Below, piece by piece: positions 11,454 to 25,500 of a stretch of 64,000 bases of DNA (within the stretch, counting starts at the first letter, position 1; every line of letters begins with the position of its first letter). Location of the stretch: assembly GCF_901709675.1 (NCBI RefSeq), contig NC_051105.1, positions 9,420,104-9,484,103 on the forward strand. Direction: 5' to 3'. The position numbers were made by a program, and so were the translations under genes. This DNA is from Syngnathus acus. Lineage: Eukaryota; Chordata; Actinopteri; Syngnathiformes; Syngnathidae. The notes below the pieces were generated by a model. It did not search any database. It was not told the DNA's origin and saw only the letters and a program-made list of their open reading frames with translations.

Positions 11454-14400
11454 TACGAAAAAGAGAAATTCCCTTGATTTCAGTCAGGGAAGGGCAACCC
11501 GGTACAAGGGAGGAAAGGTGTCTTTTGGTCGGGATGGAATATGGGCCCCCATGTCCTGGGAGTCTTGGTTAAAGTGTCCGCTATCACAGGAGCTGTATGG
11601 ACAATTAATCAGCAGCGGCCCGGAGGGGGAAATGGGGCTGTGACAGGGACACTTCATTTTGTACCAGACACACATACTTACACACTCACCTGCCTGCCTG
11701 CTGGCTGGCTGGCTGGCTGGCTCACCCACTGCTTCTACTCCACACTTCATTTTTTAACGTTTTTCTTCTCATGACGTGTCGCCCCCCCCCCCTATCCCTC
11801 CCCGCCATTCCTCTTCCCGATTCCTACTTTCCCACTCTGCTACCCGTCTCCTCATTTTGTCTTCGCCTCTCTTCTTGATTTGAATCAGTTGAGAGTAACC
11901 TCGTGAGACTTGACAGTCGGGTCCAAACTCTGTCGGAGTTGAAGTTTCTTGAGGCTCTAGACAAGAGAGACGGCAGGGGTTTGTTTGTAGAAAGAAAGAA
12001 AAGTAAGGAAAGCCACGGTAGACTGGTGGCGATACTTCACCCGAATTGCACCTCCCTTCTTCTCCGTGCTCATCCCTTCATTTCCCTCTCGCTATCCCCA
12101 CAGCTGCTGCTGAGTGATTGATGGATTCAAGTTTGACATGGCCTGTTTCACCCCGGGGGCATTGGCAGCAAGGACAATGGGAAAAATCGGCTTCAGTAAA
12201 GCAGGCAAGGGAAGTAAAAGATGAATAAAAAAAGGGAAGACTATGGGCTGATGTTGAGCGTTCCGATGATTTACTGGAGGTTTGCAAACAGGTGTGAATT
12301 TGATTGCGCATGCAAACAGATGTGGATGCAAATCGACTACCCTGGCAAAGATTGTATCTGCCAAAGAGGCAATATTGCCGCAGAGTTCATTCAGTGAATT
12401 CTGGAAGCGTTATATGAACGATTCATTTAGCATGCGCAATATGATTTATCAAAACAGACTTTAAATACTACGTCTTAGAGGAAGATGAAAAATTAGAGGC
12501 CTTGGGGAACTTTTACGCTCATGAAAGCATGTTTTGAAATGTTGGAAATAATGTTTGAATGCCAACGTGGAGATGATATTATTTGATGGAATGCAAGCCA
12601 AGTGGCCTGGGGTCCAATCGTGCTGGTAAGCAAAAAGCCATGTAACAAAGAGCCATGCGAAGGGGAACAAGGCCCGCAGTGTTTCCCTGTTTCCAGCGTT
12701 GCGTCCTGGAGGAGGCTCCTGCCGTGGTTCCCACGTGATCTGCCTGGAGATGAGGGCAGGCACTTGTCTCATGGTCATTGTAGATGGGATGGATCCTCTC
12801 TGTTCAACTAATAAGAAGCAGACAAATTGGTCTGAAATATGATTTTTTGAATGAAAATAGTAACAATTTGGAAGCAAAATACACCTAAAAAAACACCACA
12901 CATCTTGCAGCCTGTAAAGTTAAGCCTTCAAAATAAAAGCACACCTGTGTAAACAGTACTAGTGTGGACTGAAAAATTACTTTCATATTTCAAATTATTT
13001 TCATATGGCTGCCATTGTTGGAATCCCTGAGAACTCTTCTTCATGCACACATTAAAGTCATCATCTAGCCACATATCCGTCAAGCTAAATATACTCGCTG
13101 GGCGGACATTTGAATTCCATATGTTCGTGGTGAAACTTGGACTCGTATCAATCAGATGATGAATGTGTACTGTCATGAACATCACCGGGAGAAAAATGTC
13201 TGCAAATTAGCGCCGGCTAGTCTAATACTTTAGTTCCAATTGTACTCATAACTGGCAAAATCCAAGGATTATCTCTTGAGGAATAACGACAAAGTAAAAG
13301 TAACATTGAAAGAAGTGCCATCGCTCCTCTGTTCTGTATGTGCGAATAGAAACACACATTCATGGCAGGTAATGTTTTGCAATCACCCTGTCTGAGTAGT
13401 GACGGGTATATTATTTAGTTGTCAACCGGCTGTCTTTGAGCCTTACTGGCAATCTCCGTAGTAAACACAACACTGGCGAGTACCTTCATTGCCACCTTGC
13501 ACACTTCAGATATTTACTCTCATTCTAGGGCAACATTGCCAAGTCAATAGGATGAATAAAACATCCTCCGAATCATAGCCCTCCCACCTTGGGAAAACGT
13601 CATGCTGTCAGTGTAGCTTAATGGGAAATTATAGGACCATTCCCAAGGGCCAGACGGTTAAAATGCAGTCGGGCTATTTGGTTTGTTGTGTCTCCAAAAA
13701 GCATCACATCCTCACAGTTATGTTGAAGATTATTGAATAACAAAACCTCTTGGATCCTGGTTTTTACGCTTACAGAAAAGAAAAAAAAAAGTTTACTGTA
13801 AACACAAAAGGATTTGTACACATTGCGCTTCGTAGCACTTTGTGCATTTGTAATTGTCAAAATATTAGTTGTCATAATTTGAAGGCAATCAAAAATAAGG
13901 AGAAAGCAGATGACGTGATGTAAAAATAGATTTGTGAATGATAATTATGAAAATGTGTCTGTGCTGTCAGTGCAAAGCACTAATCAGTTCTTTATTTCAA
14001 AATTGTGTTGTCACTGAAAAGCACAACATATTTATTTTGCATATTTTACACAGCCCTTTTGGCAGCCTTTGGCTACGAGTCCCAGTCCCAGTTAACCCAT
14101 CCAGCTAATTATCTTGAAATCAGGGATGAGGTTGAGGTTTAATTAGACCTTGCCATGAGGAGGGCTCAAGTTCAACAGTAAGTCCAGCTATACTTGCGCT
14201 GCCAAAACTCATCAGCCTAAAGGGCTTCAGTGGTCTCGTGGGCCAATGCCACTTTCTTCCTTAACCCAATCAAGACATTTACAACTCATCCATTTTTTTC
14301 CCCATTTAAAGTAGCGCAAGTGAATTATGTTATTTTCCAAATTCTTTAATGCCTCATTATATTTACTATATAATTGGAGGATTGAATAGTTAATTGTTAT

Positions 14401-17400
14401 CAATAACTATTTAATTCAGCTTCAAACAGTCACGGGCTTGCTGCAATACTCTCGCCTGTCTGTTAAACTGTCTGTTTTTTTCTGACGTGGACAAACACGC
14501 AAGGCTGGACAAAAATGAGCAGTCGGTCTGTTTGTCGACTGCCTCTCCGCATTGACAGCATGGATGTCTCTCAGGGTTGACTGACAAACAGGGGCCAGTG
14601 TAGCTGGCAGGCTGCTAATAGGTGTGATGCTAATGAGCTCTCTGGCAATAAGTCCCCCCCCCCCCCCCCCCTCTGTCCTTTTTTCCCTTCTGATCTTTTC
14701 TTGTTTGTCTGCCATACTTGCAGGTAAGGTGAGTGAAGGCGCCTTGTCAGATTTGCATTTCCGTTTTGTCCTGGTGCAGAATGCTCAATGTAATTCAAAC
14801 ACCTTTTTGGTGTAGGTAACAAGACAGCCAAATTTGAATTAAAAAAAAGTATTGCCAGGAATCAGGCTTCAGTGTTTATTTTAGTTTATGACAAATAAAT
14901 ACAATCATGGGCCAGTCATTGCTTGTGGATGCTGTTATGTGCCACCTCCACTTTCTTTCTCTTGAACACTTTTTCCTACCTGGGAGAAATGTCACTAAGA
15001 GCAGCGTCGTCCGTCAAACTGGCATCTCAGAATGAACGCTCGGCTAAAGGGCCATGCTCCGATTGGCATGGGATCCCCCGGCTGTGCTGTCAACCACTCT
15101 CCCTCTCCTTTTTCTTTATTTTCCTTTTGGTTGGAAAATACCGGGAACATATACTTTATTTTGGGTAAAAATGTCAGTTTAAAATAAAAATGTTTTTTCT
15201 AGTACATGTCACAAATCAGATTGATTTTCTTTAGTTGCATGATGTTGAGACACAGAAACCAAATTATTTAGAAACTTTGCAAAGGCTTATTGCATTTACG
15301 TTTAGTATATGGGTGATGGAATTGATTTATTAGTATTTGGTTTTTTTACATTTCATTATTATAATTATTATAAATTATTATTATTATTATTATTATTTAT
15401 TTATATTATTTCAAAATAATGGAACTGTGCGGGACAAGTTTGAAAAACCTTCGTCCTGTACATTACTGAGGTCTGCAGTATTGAGAACACATTTAGAAGT
15501 AGACTCAACCTTGAGCCTCAGTGGAATATGCACTGTATTGCATTTTTTCCTTTAACCTGGTGAATAAATAAATTAAACCATGGTTTATTTTCCAGGGATT
15601 AATATTGATTATACAAGTGCCTTTTAGAATGATTCACTGCTTAAAATGCATGACATGAATCCGGGGCACTTGTTTTTATCATTATCCACTTAATTTGATT
15701 CCAAAATGTATCAGTTGGAAAGTCTTAAAACTAGACATTGTAGTTTTCTTTGTGTTAGTTTTGGTTGCTATATTTGTTTGCATTTTTTTTTCACAGTCAC
15801 TATTCAGTAGAGTTTAAAAAAATATCCAAAGGCTATTCCTTTAAAAGGGACTGTGTGAACAACTGAGAAAACATTTGTGCTATTTGTGGTTGTGCCCCTT
15901 CCAGGTCTGTTAAATCTGAATCACTTCTTAATCTACCCCCATTAGCAAGTCACTGACTATGCTAAAAGTGTTTAGGTTTTAGTTTTAAAATAAAGTTTAA
16001 TGCCTTTTGGACGTTCTTTAATATTATTTATAATTATCATCATGATTATGTTTTTAAATTTGCGGGGAGGAGCTTGGGGGGAGGAAATGAATCAAAAATT
16101 GCATTTCCTAAAATTGTTCCGCTCTATATTTTATGATTTATCAGGTTGTTTTTAAGGGACTGTGTCATGAAGTAAAATGACATATGGGCTTAAAATTATT
16201 GCAGCTTGTATTCTTTGTGACATATTTGTTTGTCACAGACAGACAGACAGACAGAACCTCAAAAACACACACACACACTAAGCATACACGAAGCACAGTC
16301 AGAGGTGGACACAAAATGTTTAACTTTGAAAGTTGGACTGCTAATTAGCAGAATTAGCGCTAGATCAAAAAGGACAATTAAAGGGAGTGTCTGTGGTAGT
16401 GAGGGCTCATTAGCATCACAACACATGGACATGCATGACCATGAAACTGAGAGCAGCAGAAGGAGTCTCATTATGTCGCACCGCTGTGCTTCTCCCATTT
16501 CTTTGCCATCCTTCTGCTATTGAGGCAAGTCAAAAGCGACACGGAAGCACGGAAATGCCCTTGTCCACTGAAAAAACATACACACCAACATACACGCAAG
16601 GTTTACTGGCACGAAACAAAACAAACCAGTCCCTGGCTACTCAGGTCCCATTTTCAGCCTAATTAAGAGAAGAATTAACTTTGATCTTCCTCACTGTTGG
16701 AGTTTGTAGCCCAGCATGTACGAAAGCCCGGACCAATAAGTATTCTTCAACCCTCCAAATCAGACCCAGGTTGTTTTCGAGTCATTTTTCCTCTGTTTGA
16801 AGTAGATGCAGACACAGAGGAAAAAATCTATTAGGATTACCTGGGTTGTCCGTGTTATTTACATCTAATAGCCTTGTGGGCGAAGGGCCTCTATTTGCGT
16901 CTCACCACGCTAATGGCAGAAACCGAACAACAGATCAAAGCTTTGAAGACGGACATTAGCGTTCCCCCACTACATGTATCTTTGACACAAGCTAATGATT
17001 TTGACAAGCCAGAAAAGTCTATGAAAAGAGCAAAAGTTCGAACCTAAAAGCAGAAAAGCAAATAAACAAAAAAGAAGCTATCCAGCTTTGACCTTTCTTA
17101 ATGTCGTACTGTGCAAAATTTGTAGCCTTTTTTTTACGGGGCGATGTCAGCAACTGTCTGTTTCTTTTTCTCCAGGATGGCGTAATCTGACCAAATAACT
17201 GGAATTAGCAACGTAAAAGTGTGTTCGCTCTTTGCCAGTTCTGGAGCAGATGCTCAAATTAAGCATCAGTGCCAGATTTTGGATTGGCGTGATGCTAAGC
17301 CGAAGGGACGATGCTGAGGATGGAGGAAACAAGAAAACAGGTTGGCGGAAAAAAGAGAAGGGGGATAATGGACTGGGTAGAGTGAGCATAGGAATAAGAA

Positions 17401-17650
17401 ATGGCAAATTCTTTAGTTTCAGCCAATTAGGCTGAGAAGCCACTGGTAATTAACTCTCGAGGGACACACTGAACAGTCATGCACCTCGTTTACATAATGA
17501 GGGTGAGAGGAGTGCTTTTCTATTTTTTTCCCCGTTCTCCCAGCTTCTCTATCAATCTCCATTGTTGGCCTGTTGAACCAAATCAAAGCAGCACATTCCA
17601 TTGGCGAGTATGACCAAAGTCGTACACTGACCCAAAATGGTTCACTCGTA
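11454..17650. other. Intron 1 sequence between the G-quadruplex and the LINE
   Basis: Non-coding. Tracts seen: (CTGG)n at 11701-11722, an 11-base C-run at 11782-11792, an 18-base C-run at 14654-14671, an (ATT)n-rich patch near 15356-15410, five copies of CAGA at 16236-16255 followed by a short (AC)n. The 146-codon reverse ORF at 12461-12901 and the others here show no family resemblance. Confidence 0.55.
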
Positions 17651-17664
17651 TTCATTGGGAACTT

Positions 17665-18006
17665 CCATCCATCCATCCATCTTCTTCCACTTATCCGGGG
17701 TCGGGTCGCGGGGGCAGCAGCTTCAGGAGGGACTCCCAGACTTCCCTCTCCCCAGCCACTTCATCTAGCTCATCCCGGGGGATCCCAAGGCGTTCCCAGG
17801 CCAGCTGAGAGACATAGTCTCTCCAGCGCGTCCTGGGTCGTCCCCGGGGTTTCCTAACGGTGGTACATGCCCGGAACACCTCCCCAGGGAGGCGTCCAGG
17901 AGGCATCCTGATGAGATGCCCGAGCCACCTCATCTGGCTCCTCTCAACGTGGAGGAGTAGCGACTCTACTCCGAGTCTCTCCCGGAAGACCGAACTTCTC
18001 ACCCTA
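17665..18006 (-). mobile_element. 5'-truncated LINE insertion with 13-bp target duplication
   Basis: A 342-bp insertion flanked by the identical 13 bases TCATTGGGAACTT at 17652-17664 and 18007-18019. On the reverse strand it encodes the end of a retrotransposon ORF (stop near 17691) with motifs RWLGHLIRMP, GRPRTRWRDY and GEREVWESLLKLLPPRPDPG, followed by a short 3' end and a tail of GGAT repeats. This C-terminal stretch is very common in fish non-LTR retrotransposons. The reading frame is open through all ~100 codons and has no real start codon: the frame runs into the 5' truncation point. An intact frame, clean tail and perfect duplication mark it as a recent insertion, antisense to erbb4. 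I cannot assign the exact clade (an L2-, RTE- or Rex-type element is possible). Confidence 0.9.
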
Positions 18007-18019
18007 TCATTGGGAACTT

Positions 18020-21000
18020 GTTCGAGGATAATTTTTTTTTCTTCAAAACTAATTCTTTATTAAATGGAAACCGAATCGACAATTATTCCTGACATGGATT
18101 GGTTCTCCACCGTTCTTATTCTATTGAATTCCAAGCATACCTATGTGGCAAAAAAAATACATTTGATCATGTAAATGTATGATAATCCCTTTGACCTTCC
18201 TTCTATGCCCCTGTGGAAGGAGAAAATGATGGACCCTGACTAAAGACTTTTGCCTCACTGGAAAGATTTAGAATATGAAATATGTGCGAGGACCACATCC
18301 TCCTTGATCAAACTGAACGTGCGGAATTATTTTAACTAAGTTGTGTTATCCACCCTTCAGGCAACTGGCAACCAAAATAGTGGACCCCTCTGGCCATAAA
18401 GATAAAAGGATTTTTAACTAGGTCTCCAACTTCATCATGTTGAGTCTGCAAACCTTTATTGTGACGTGCTGATGCAAGTGCAAACACTGTCACCAGTCGC
18501 ATAACTCAGTGATTTTCTTTTTCTTTTCTCTTTTTTTTATCTGTTTTGTTTGAAATAAATCAGCCATGTCACTTCTTGTTTGTAGCCAAGTACTGCGTTC
18601 TATTTTGCATCATATCTTCAAAGATATAAAAAGAAAACGATCAATGCTATACAATTCTTTGTGATGAATTAGTCTCTTAGTAATAATCCTTACATAAAGA
18701 ACAGTTTTTGCCTAGTTCTGGATGGAAAAAAATGCTTAATTGGATAAATTTGCCATTTCATTTAAAATATAGTAGGAATATTATGGGAGAAGTGTACTTG
18801 ATGTTTTAAGCTTCCCATAACGCAGCGATTTATTGTTAGCAATTTCTAAGGGAACTGTAGTTTCTTGTCAAGTATGTGACAAACAGACTGTATAGTTTTA
18901 ACCCAGAAATGATTTCGTCCCGGATCTGGAGTCGAAAAGTTGAATGCCTTTAAAGTTGGTTGCTTTGATTCTTTAAAAAAAAAAAAAGTTCCTCTCCCTT
19001 GCATGAGGTTGAAGATTGCTAAGTGGAAATAATGTAACAGGAAGCAATTCATATCTCCAGGATGTGTGTTTTCTCTTGTGCTGCAGTATTTTTGTTCTTT
19101 TCCTTTGATGGCAGAGTTAGGATAAAAGTGCTAAGTTCACTTCCTCTTTTATTGAGGGAAGCTTAATTTAATTAGCTTTTACTGCGCTCGTCTCATAATC
19201 AGACTCTTGTGTTCCCATGCTCAAGGTTTCTGACGCTCTGAGGAGAAGCAAGGGGAAGAAAAAAGGGAAACTGTTGGGTGGTCTCCAAGGAGGAAGTGTC
19301 CTTTTAATCAGACTTCTGCAAAGATCCCATTACCGTCGCTGTCGTGAGAAAGAGGGCAGTATATATATGCGGAAAGACAGAGTTAGAGGTGGAGAACAGG
19401 ACACCCGGTAGATGTCGGGAATACGTTTTGCCTTTTAAGGTATAAGAGGATGAAAAGGTGAAGCCACAATTGTGCTTGACTGGTTTGTTAAAATAACTCA
19501 CTCAGGTGAGAATAGGAAACTTAAAAAACGTAAAAAATACAAACCATGCAATTACATCATTCTTTAAAAGACGTGAGATGATTGTTTTATATCTCAGTCT
19601 GACTTCTTCAAGTGGTTTGACGTGTCAAGATTGTCTCTGGCCTCACTCACATCACGAAGGCCCGAGGGCAGATTGACGATGCTTCAGCATTTTGTCTTTC
19701 TGATGTCTTGCGAATACCGAGCTAAACATCAGACGCTGTATTTTTATATTTATATATGATTTTTTTTATTTTCAAAAGGTTTGGTTCTTTTTTTGGGCCT
19801 GCAGACACCTTTAATCCCTCATGCTGTTTTGTCTTTACACAGAGTATTTTGAGAGATGATGGCGGATGAATAATCAAAGTAAAGCGGTTGGAGCTCTTCA
19901 AATAGGACAGGGTGATTCATCAAACAGCTTATGAGCATAAAGCTCTCCAGAGGCTAAGAATGTATGTACTTTTTTTTTTTTTAAATGCAAAAAATAAGTG
20001 CTTTTCAGGAATAATATTTTAAATATTATATTTTATATATATATTTTTTTAAATATTGAAATACATTTAAAGGATTTCTCTGGAAGTTATTTTTTTTCTT
20101 ACAAAAGGAAATTAAATGTCTATCTTCAAACTGTATTCATTTCAATCCATACTGTGTTACATTGTGCATCTCAGTAAACACGTTGAGAGAGTTTCTCTGA
20201 CTGTTGTTTCCCGTGCCGGTCTGTAACTGGCCCTCGCTGGAACCAGCAGCAGCAGCTGCCAGCTGACATAAAGCGGCAGTAAGAAGTCTCTTCATTGTTC
20301 CTTTATGACCACCGTAAAGTTGCTGGCTTTGCTTTATTCTGTCACACTGAATTGCTTGTCGCCATGTAGAACAGACCGTGTCATTAGCTCGTCCACTGCA
20401 TCTTTCTCCCAATTTTTGTTTTTGGGGGGGGGGCATTTATTCCTACGCCTACAATCATCTCTGGCATTGTCCCACAGTGTCAAACATGAAACAATATTTG
20501 TGATTGCTAATGATCCTGCATTGTGATCAAGCCACTTCTTTTATGCCCTCTGCTGTAATGACGAGTTGATATCCATTCAGACAGAAGAACATTTGTCAGG
20601 TTAGAGGTTGAACATGAGAGAGGTCCTCGCTCATAGTATATGTCCTAATTCATCCCTAAAGTGTTTGATGTGGATGAGATCACGACTATGCTACAATCTA
20701 TTCCGTGGCCATGACGACCGGCGGTGTTTTGGACTAGAAGACCGGCTGCTCACTTAAAAACGTTTTGGATCACACCGAGCTAAGAGTCCTTCCGAAATGT
20801 ATTTGGCTCGACCGTGGCTACTTGTTATGCTGAACAGACTGACACTTTTCATTCTCACCAAAATAAAATACTTTCTTCTTCTAGAGTCATACTTGACTGA
20901 ATGCCTTGAGTTGTTTGTCACCAAGCTCGGGTTGCGGTAGCTCCCCGAGAGTACGCCCTGAGCCTCTCCTGGATAAAACTCATTATCCTGGTTTGTTGCT

Positions 21001-22438
21001 CTTCAGGAAACTCATTATCCCATCCATCACCGGTGGACTCTCAGACAACAGGATGAATATGCCCTTTCGTGGTTTAATTAGATCGCTTTTGCTACAATAT
21101 ATGGGAAAACACAACAACGGCTCATGCCACTTTTGCTCCCGTAATTATCTAGCCAATATGACAGCTTTGCTTTGACATCTGATCCTGCACTTTGTTAGTG
21201 TTTACTGTCCACGTTTGGGATCCCCCGATGACAGAAACATTGCCAGACTGTCTGGTAGAAAAACAGTTGTTATTGGAAAGTTTGTTCCTCAGAGATGTCC
21301 AGGCTTAACTTATGGTGCCCTGTAACCTTTTTGATACATTTTTCAAAATGTCTTCCAGAAGTGGAAAACGTCTGCAATCTTCACGTTTTATGTCTGTTTA
21401 TGTTTAGACTTGTCCGAGGCCTCGATTTGACCTTTAGCAGCCCACCGCTGTGTGCGATGCCGAGATACATTACAACCTACAATGAACCGTGAAGTCATTT
21501 GCTAGATAGATGACTGTTGGCCTCACAGTCTCCCATAACCTCCTACCACTTCACTTTCTCTCGATTCTATTTTCCCAGCCACTCATCCCCGCCCCACTAT
21601 TCATCGTTCAACTGCCAAACGGATGTCAAATAACAATAGGGGGCCCTTGGATGAGTTGGAGAATAGATTATTGACTGGGACCAGAGATTTACACTCAAGC
21701 CACGGGGCCAAACATCCCCAGTGGAGATAAATGGGACATGTAATTGAGTTTGGTCAGTTGTGTTGGAGTGGCGGAGGCCACCACTGTACCCCCTTGAGGT
21801 GCTGCTGGATGGGGACACTTGAATGGTTGCGATGGTTGGGTGGGGGGCACATTGAGGTTTATGAGGCCTATAGTGGCAGTGGAGGGTCAGACGGAGGGTA
21901 ATGTGATACTTAAGTTGTATGGTGGAAGGCGCATGTGACAAAAGCTGGAAAAGAAAAGTAGACATGGATTTTAATAAATCGTTTTCGGGACAGCAGTCAT
22001 TCATGACAGCTGTGCAACACAATGGAACTTTTTTAAAAACATCATACATATTCCCAAAACAGTGAATGCATGTGATTTCATTCCAATGGAATTTAAGGTC
22101 AGTAAACCTTACAATTAATTTCTTTGTAAATATATAATCAGTCATTTGATGTAAACATAATGCCTGACATGGTCATGATCAAATTTGTTGACAGTTGCCA
22201 AGTTGTTTTTAACATTTGAGCCATGTATGTACAGTCGTAAAAAACATCCACTGTACCGACTGACTTTATTTTTATTTATTTTTTACATGTGGTCTTTCAT
22301 CACGATCCTCTCAAACATTGATAGAATCAATCAGTGGAAAGTGGAAAGCTTTTACACGGTTTGAAGTTCAGCCTGGGTTTTGGATGACGGTACGGGAGGG
22401 ATGAACTGTTACCACAGCAACCAGTGCTTTCTTAACAA
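18020..22438. other. Intron 1 sequence, LINE to degraded LINE relic
   Basis: AT-rich, non-coding. An AT-rich low-complexity patch lies near 20025-20060. A unique-looking block with the homeodomain-like string TTAATTTAATTAG is near 19160-19180. The longest ORF of the region (reverse, 21597-22145, 182 codons) has no recognisable domain and I judge it a chance opening. Confidence 0.55.
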
Positions 22439-22467
22439 TGTGTGTGTGTGTGCGCGTGCGTGCATGC
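22439..22467. repeat. GT/GC alternating tract
   Basis: About 29 bases of alternating purine and pyrimidine (TG repeats turning into GCGCGTGCG and TGCATGC). Such tracts can adopt Z-DNA under supercoiling. It sits just before a LINE relic. Confidence 0.75.
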
Positions 22468-22483
22468 TTGAAATTAAATTATT

Positions 22484-22595
22484 GCCCTGTGATTGACTGG
22501 TGACCAGTTCAGGAAGTACCCTGCCTCTCGCCTCTAGTCAGCAGGGATGAGCTTTTGCTCAACCCATCTATGCTTCTGAACAGAAGAAGTGGAAG
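22484..22595 (+). mobile_element. Degraded LINE 3' end relic
   Basis: Contains the recognisable fish LINE 3' UTR strings GTGATTGACTGGTGACCAG and CCTGCCTCTCGCC, then GTCAGCAGGGATGAGCTT and a terminal GAAGAAGTGGAAG. The last string agrees with the corresponding end of the younger element at 17665-18006, which reads AAGTGGAAGAAGATGG on its own strand. It is on the + strand, without a clear tail or target duplication, so it is old. Confidence 0.65.
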
Positions 22596-22599
22596 TAAT

Positions 22600-25500
22600 T
22601 AAGCTTTGGGATGACTCAGATGGGAATTATTTCAAAGTGAAGCCGATTTTTGATTGACGATTCTTTAAACTCTATTGCAACCCCTCTTTTGTCTCCCTTG
22701 GATAGGATACTTGGCTGTGTGTCTGCAATGTTTGCTAGCGCGTGTCAAACGGATGTGATTTCAAGGATTAGCTGAGACCATCTGAGCACCTCTCTGGGTT
22801 TTTCTTCCTGACGCCATCCTTTAATGAAATACTGGCAAACATAAAATTAATCAACCCACTGGGTTATGTTAAATGAACTCTATGACAAAAAACTTTTTTT
22901 TTTTTTTTTTTTAATCGGCAGCAGTGGCAGGTTCAACTAGTTCTCATTGTAAACTCCAAAAAGCTGCTTAGGGTGAATTCCCATTTCCGTGTCTGGTGTG
23001 TTTGTATGAACTGGTCAAAGACTACCTGGAAAATGTAACAGCGTGAAAATATTTCATAGCCTTTGCATGACTTCCCACTTGGTGGAAATGGGACAAATGC
23101 AGGCGTCTAGCACATCATGACAGATAACACGCAGCGCTACAGCTGCAGCGCCCCACAGCAGCCACTGAGATTTGCACCTGTTGCAGTATGCGGAAAGCTT
23201 CTATTTGCAGTTCTATTATCTTGACTCGTGTTTACTTTCATCTGAATAATTTCAACTCTTCTGCCCTAGGAGGTTATTGAATTTGACTTGGATGTTACCG
23301 CATTTGTCAGCATCTCTTGTGTCCTCGTAAGTCTTTAGTACATTGCACCTTAGTAACATATGCCGTGAGATGACAGGGGGGGTCCCTGCAGCATGCCCTC
23401 AGGGCAGATGTAGACTTGCATGGGAGGTAGTCTAGTAAAACAGCGGCACATGATGGCTTGGCGGTAGGAATCATCACAGTGACGGAATAAAAAAACGAGA
23501 TTTGATCATTTGAGAAAATATCCCTGTCGGATAACCAGAGAGCATCAGTCTGATCGAAAGCCGAAATGTGTGTCCATCTGTCCACAATCTTGTTCTTTTC
23601 TTTTGGGATAAACAGAGGTCCATTTTGGACAGAATTGTTTGGAGAAGATAATGCTAACATGTATCCAAGTGTCTGTATCCAGTTATTTACACTCCTACAA
23701 GCTGCTTTGTACTGTCGCCAAGCGACAGCTGATGTCATCGTTGAGGCGCGCCAACATGTAACGTATTCCAATGTCCATCTGGGATTCCAATGACTTGATG
23801 CTCCAAATTAGATAATTTTTTTTTATATACCAACTGAATAATGGGGCATTTTATGTCCTGGTCATGTATTTCTTTCCGTCTATGATTGTGGGAACTTGCT
23901 TCTTCTTCTACTATAAAGGGAGGGTCATACTTTACAGCACAGTCATACATTGGTCCCGCTCACTGATCTTTTTCCACGTTTGCTCTTCAACCTTCCACAG
24001 TTATCAAAAAATGATTGCTTCCGTTCTGTACCTGTTGCTATGGCAAAGTGATTTGTCACGATTTGGGAGGCAATTTCTCTCTAGCTGTGATGTCGAGACT
24101 GTGCAGTCACAGCAGAGGCTCCTCATATTGCAGCCACTCTTGATGAAACCTTGGAGATATTTTACACACTCTCTGTACTTTTCACAGAATGTATATCTGC
24201 TGCCAGACAGCTCAGTTCTTCTCATTTCTTCTATTTTTTTTCTAATGAAATTTACGTTTCCATGAAAATACCCATTTGTGCCCTAAAATATTTGAAATCT
24301 TCACCCCATTTTACCTTCCTTCTATTGCATTATCTTTATCAATTTGACTTTGAGATCCTTTTCTTTTTCAAGCAGCCAACCCACCATACAAAAGATTTTT
24401 AACAACTTTTGAACCATAAAGAAGATCTAGTCTGCCTCTGAAACTCCAGAGAGCCTCGGCTGCTCATTTTAATTTTCACTTGCATTTCCAGAGCAGATGC
24501 TAGCTGACATGATCTACAATAGCAATAACAAGAGAGTTAGACAAGTGGAAACTGATTTCCTTTTCTATTCATCTCTCAGGATTTAAGCAGCGATTCCCAG
24601 TTAGAAAAATATGCTAATTTAAAATAGCACTGCAGAACCCTTGTTTTTGTGTTTACAATATTTCTTAACCTTTGGTGTTCTCCCCGGGCTCGTGACCTAA
24701 ACACTGTTGCTTTATTGATGTAGCTTAAGGGTTTCACCTCGAAAGGCCACAGCTTTCCCTACAGACACCATTAGATAGCTAACCTTTCAGCCGCAGTCGC
24801 TCTTTATAATGATTTTAGATTATTGACACTCATTTGGGGATGTGCTAATGCGTACTTTGTGTTGTTTTCTTGTGAGGGAGTAGGCTGGGATGTTTAAAGC
24901 TGAATCCACACCCATGTGCATTCCCGCCAGCGCCAAGATGAATGACAAACTGAGTGAATAAAAAGGCTGTGTTGTTATAAATGTCTCACTGGTAGAATTG
25001 TTCAAGTAACCAATGCCCCATGCTACTTTAAAAGCAAGCTTATTTTGAAAAATGAATATACTCTACATAAAAAGGAAAATATATGTGCAAAGTTTAAAAG
25101 GCATCATGAAAACAACAAATGACCCCAAAAAGCTGTGTTGAAGCTAAATGTATTTAAAATAAACTTTTTAAGTCCCTGTAAAGTAATTTTCACAGATGTG
25201 TTCTAGATTTGACACACCACAGAGAAAAGTGTGCAAACCTGCTCAACTGTCAATCAAAAACTTGTCCCACAACCTGGAGAATTGGATGCTACTTTGTCGA
25301 GCATTTTTCTTATGCATACATATTTGACCTAATTATATTTCCATTTAAAGCTTCCAATTACTGGAATATATTCAATGGGGTCATGCTGCGACAATGAGGC
25401 GCTCTAAAGTTTTTATTATTATTAAAGTATTATTATCCTTTTTATTTTGAACTTTAATATTGTTTTTATTATTTTATTATTATTAATATTACTTTATAAT

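Noticed and set aside
12461-12901. 146-codon reverse ORF
   Set aside because: Low-information composition with no family resemblance, inside erbb4 intron 1.
17691-18002. 103-codon reverse ORF as a host gene
   Set aside because: It is the C-terminal end of a LINE ORF inside an insertion with target duplications; its apparent start is a GTG beside the truncation point.
21597-22145. 182-codon reverse ORF, the longest in the window
   Set aside because: No recognisable domain, no codon pattern of a real protein, no splice-site support; length is compatible with chance in 64 kb read in six frames.
23307-23771. 154-codon reverse ORF
   Set aside because: No domain recognised and no neighbouring exon-like segments.
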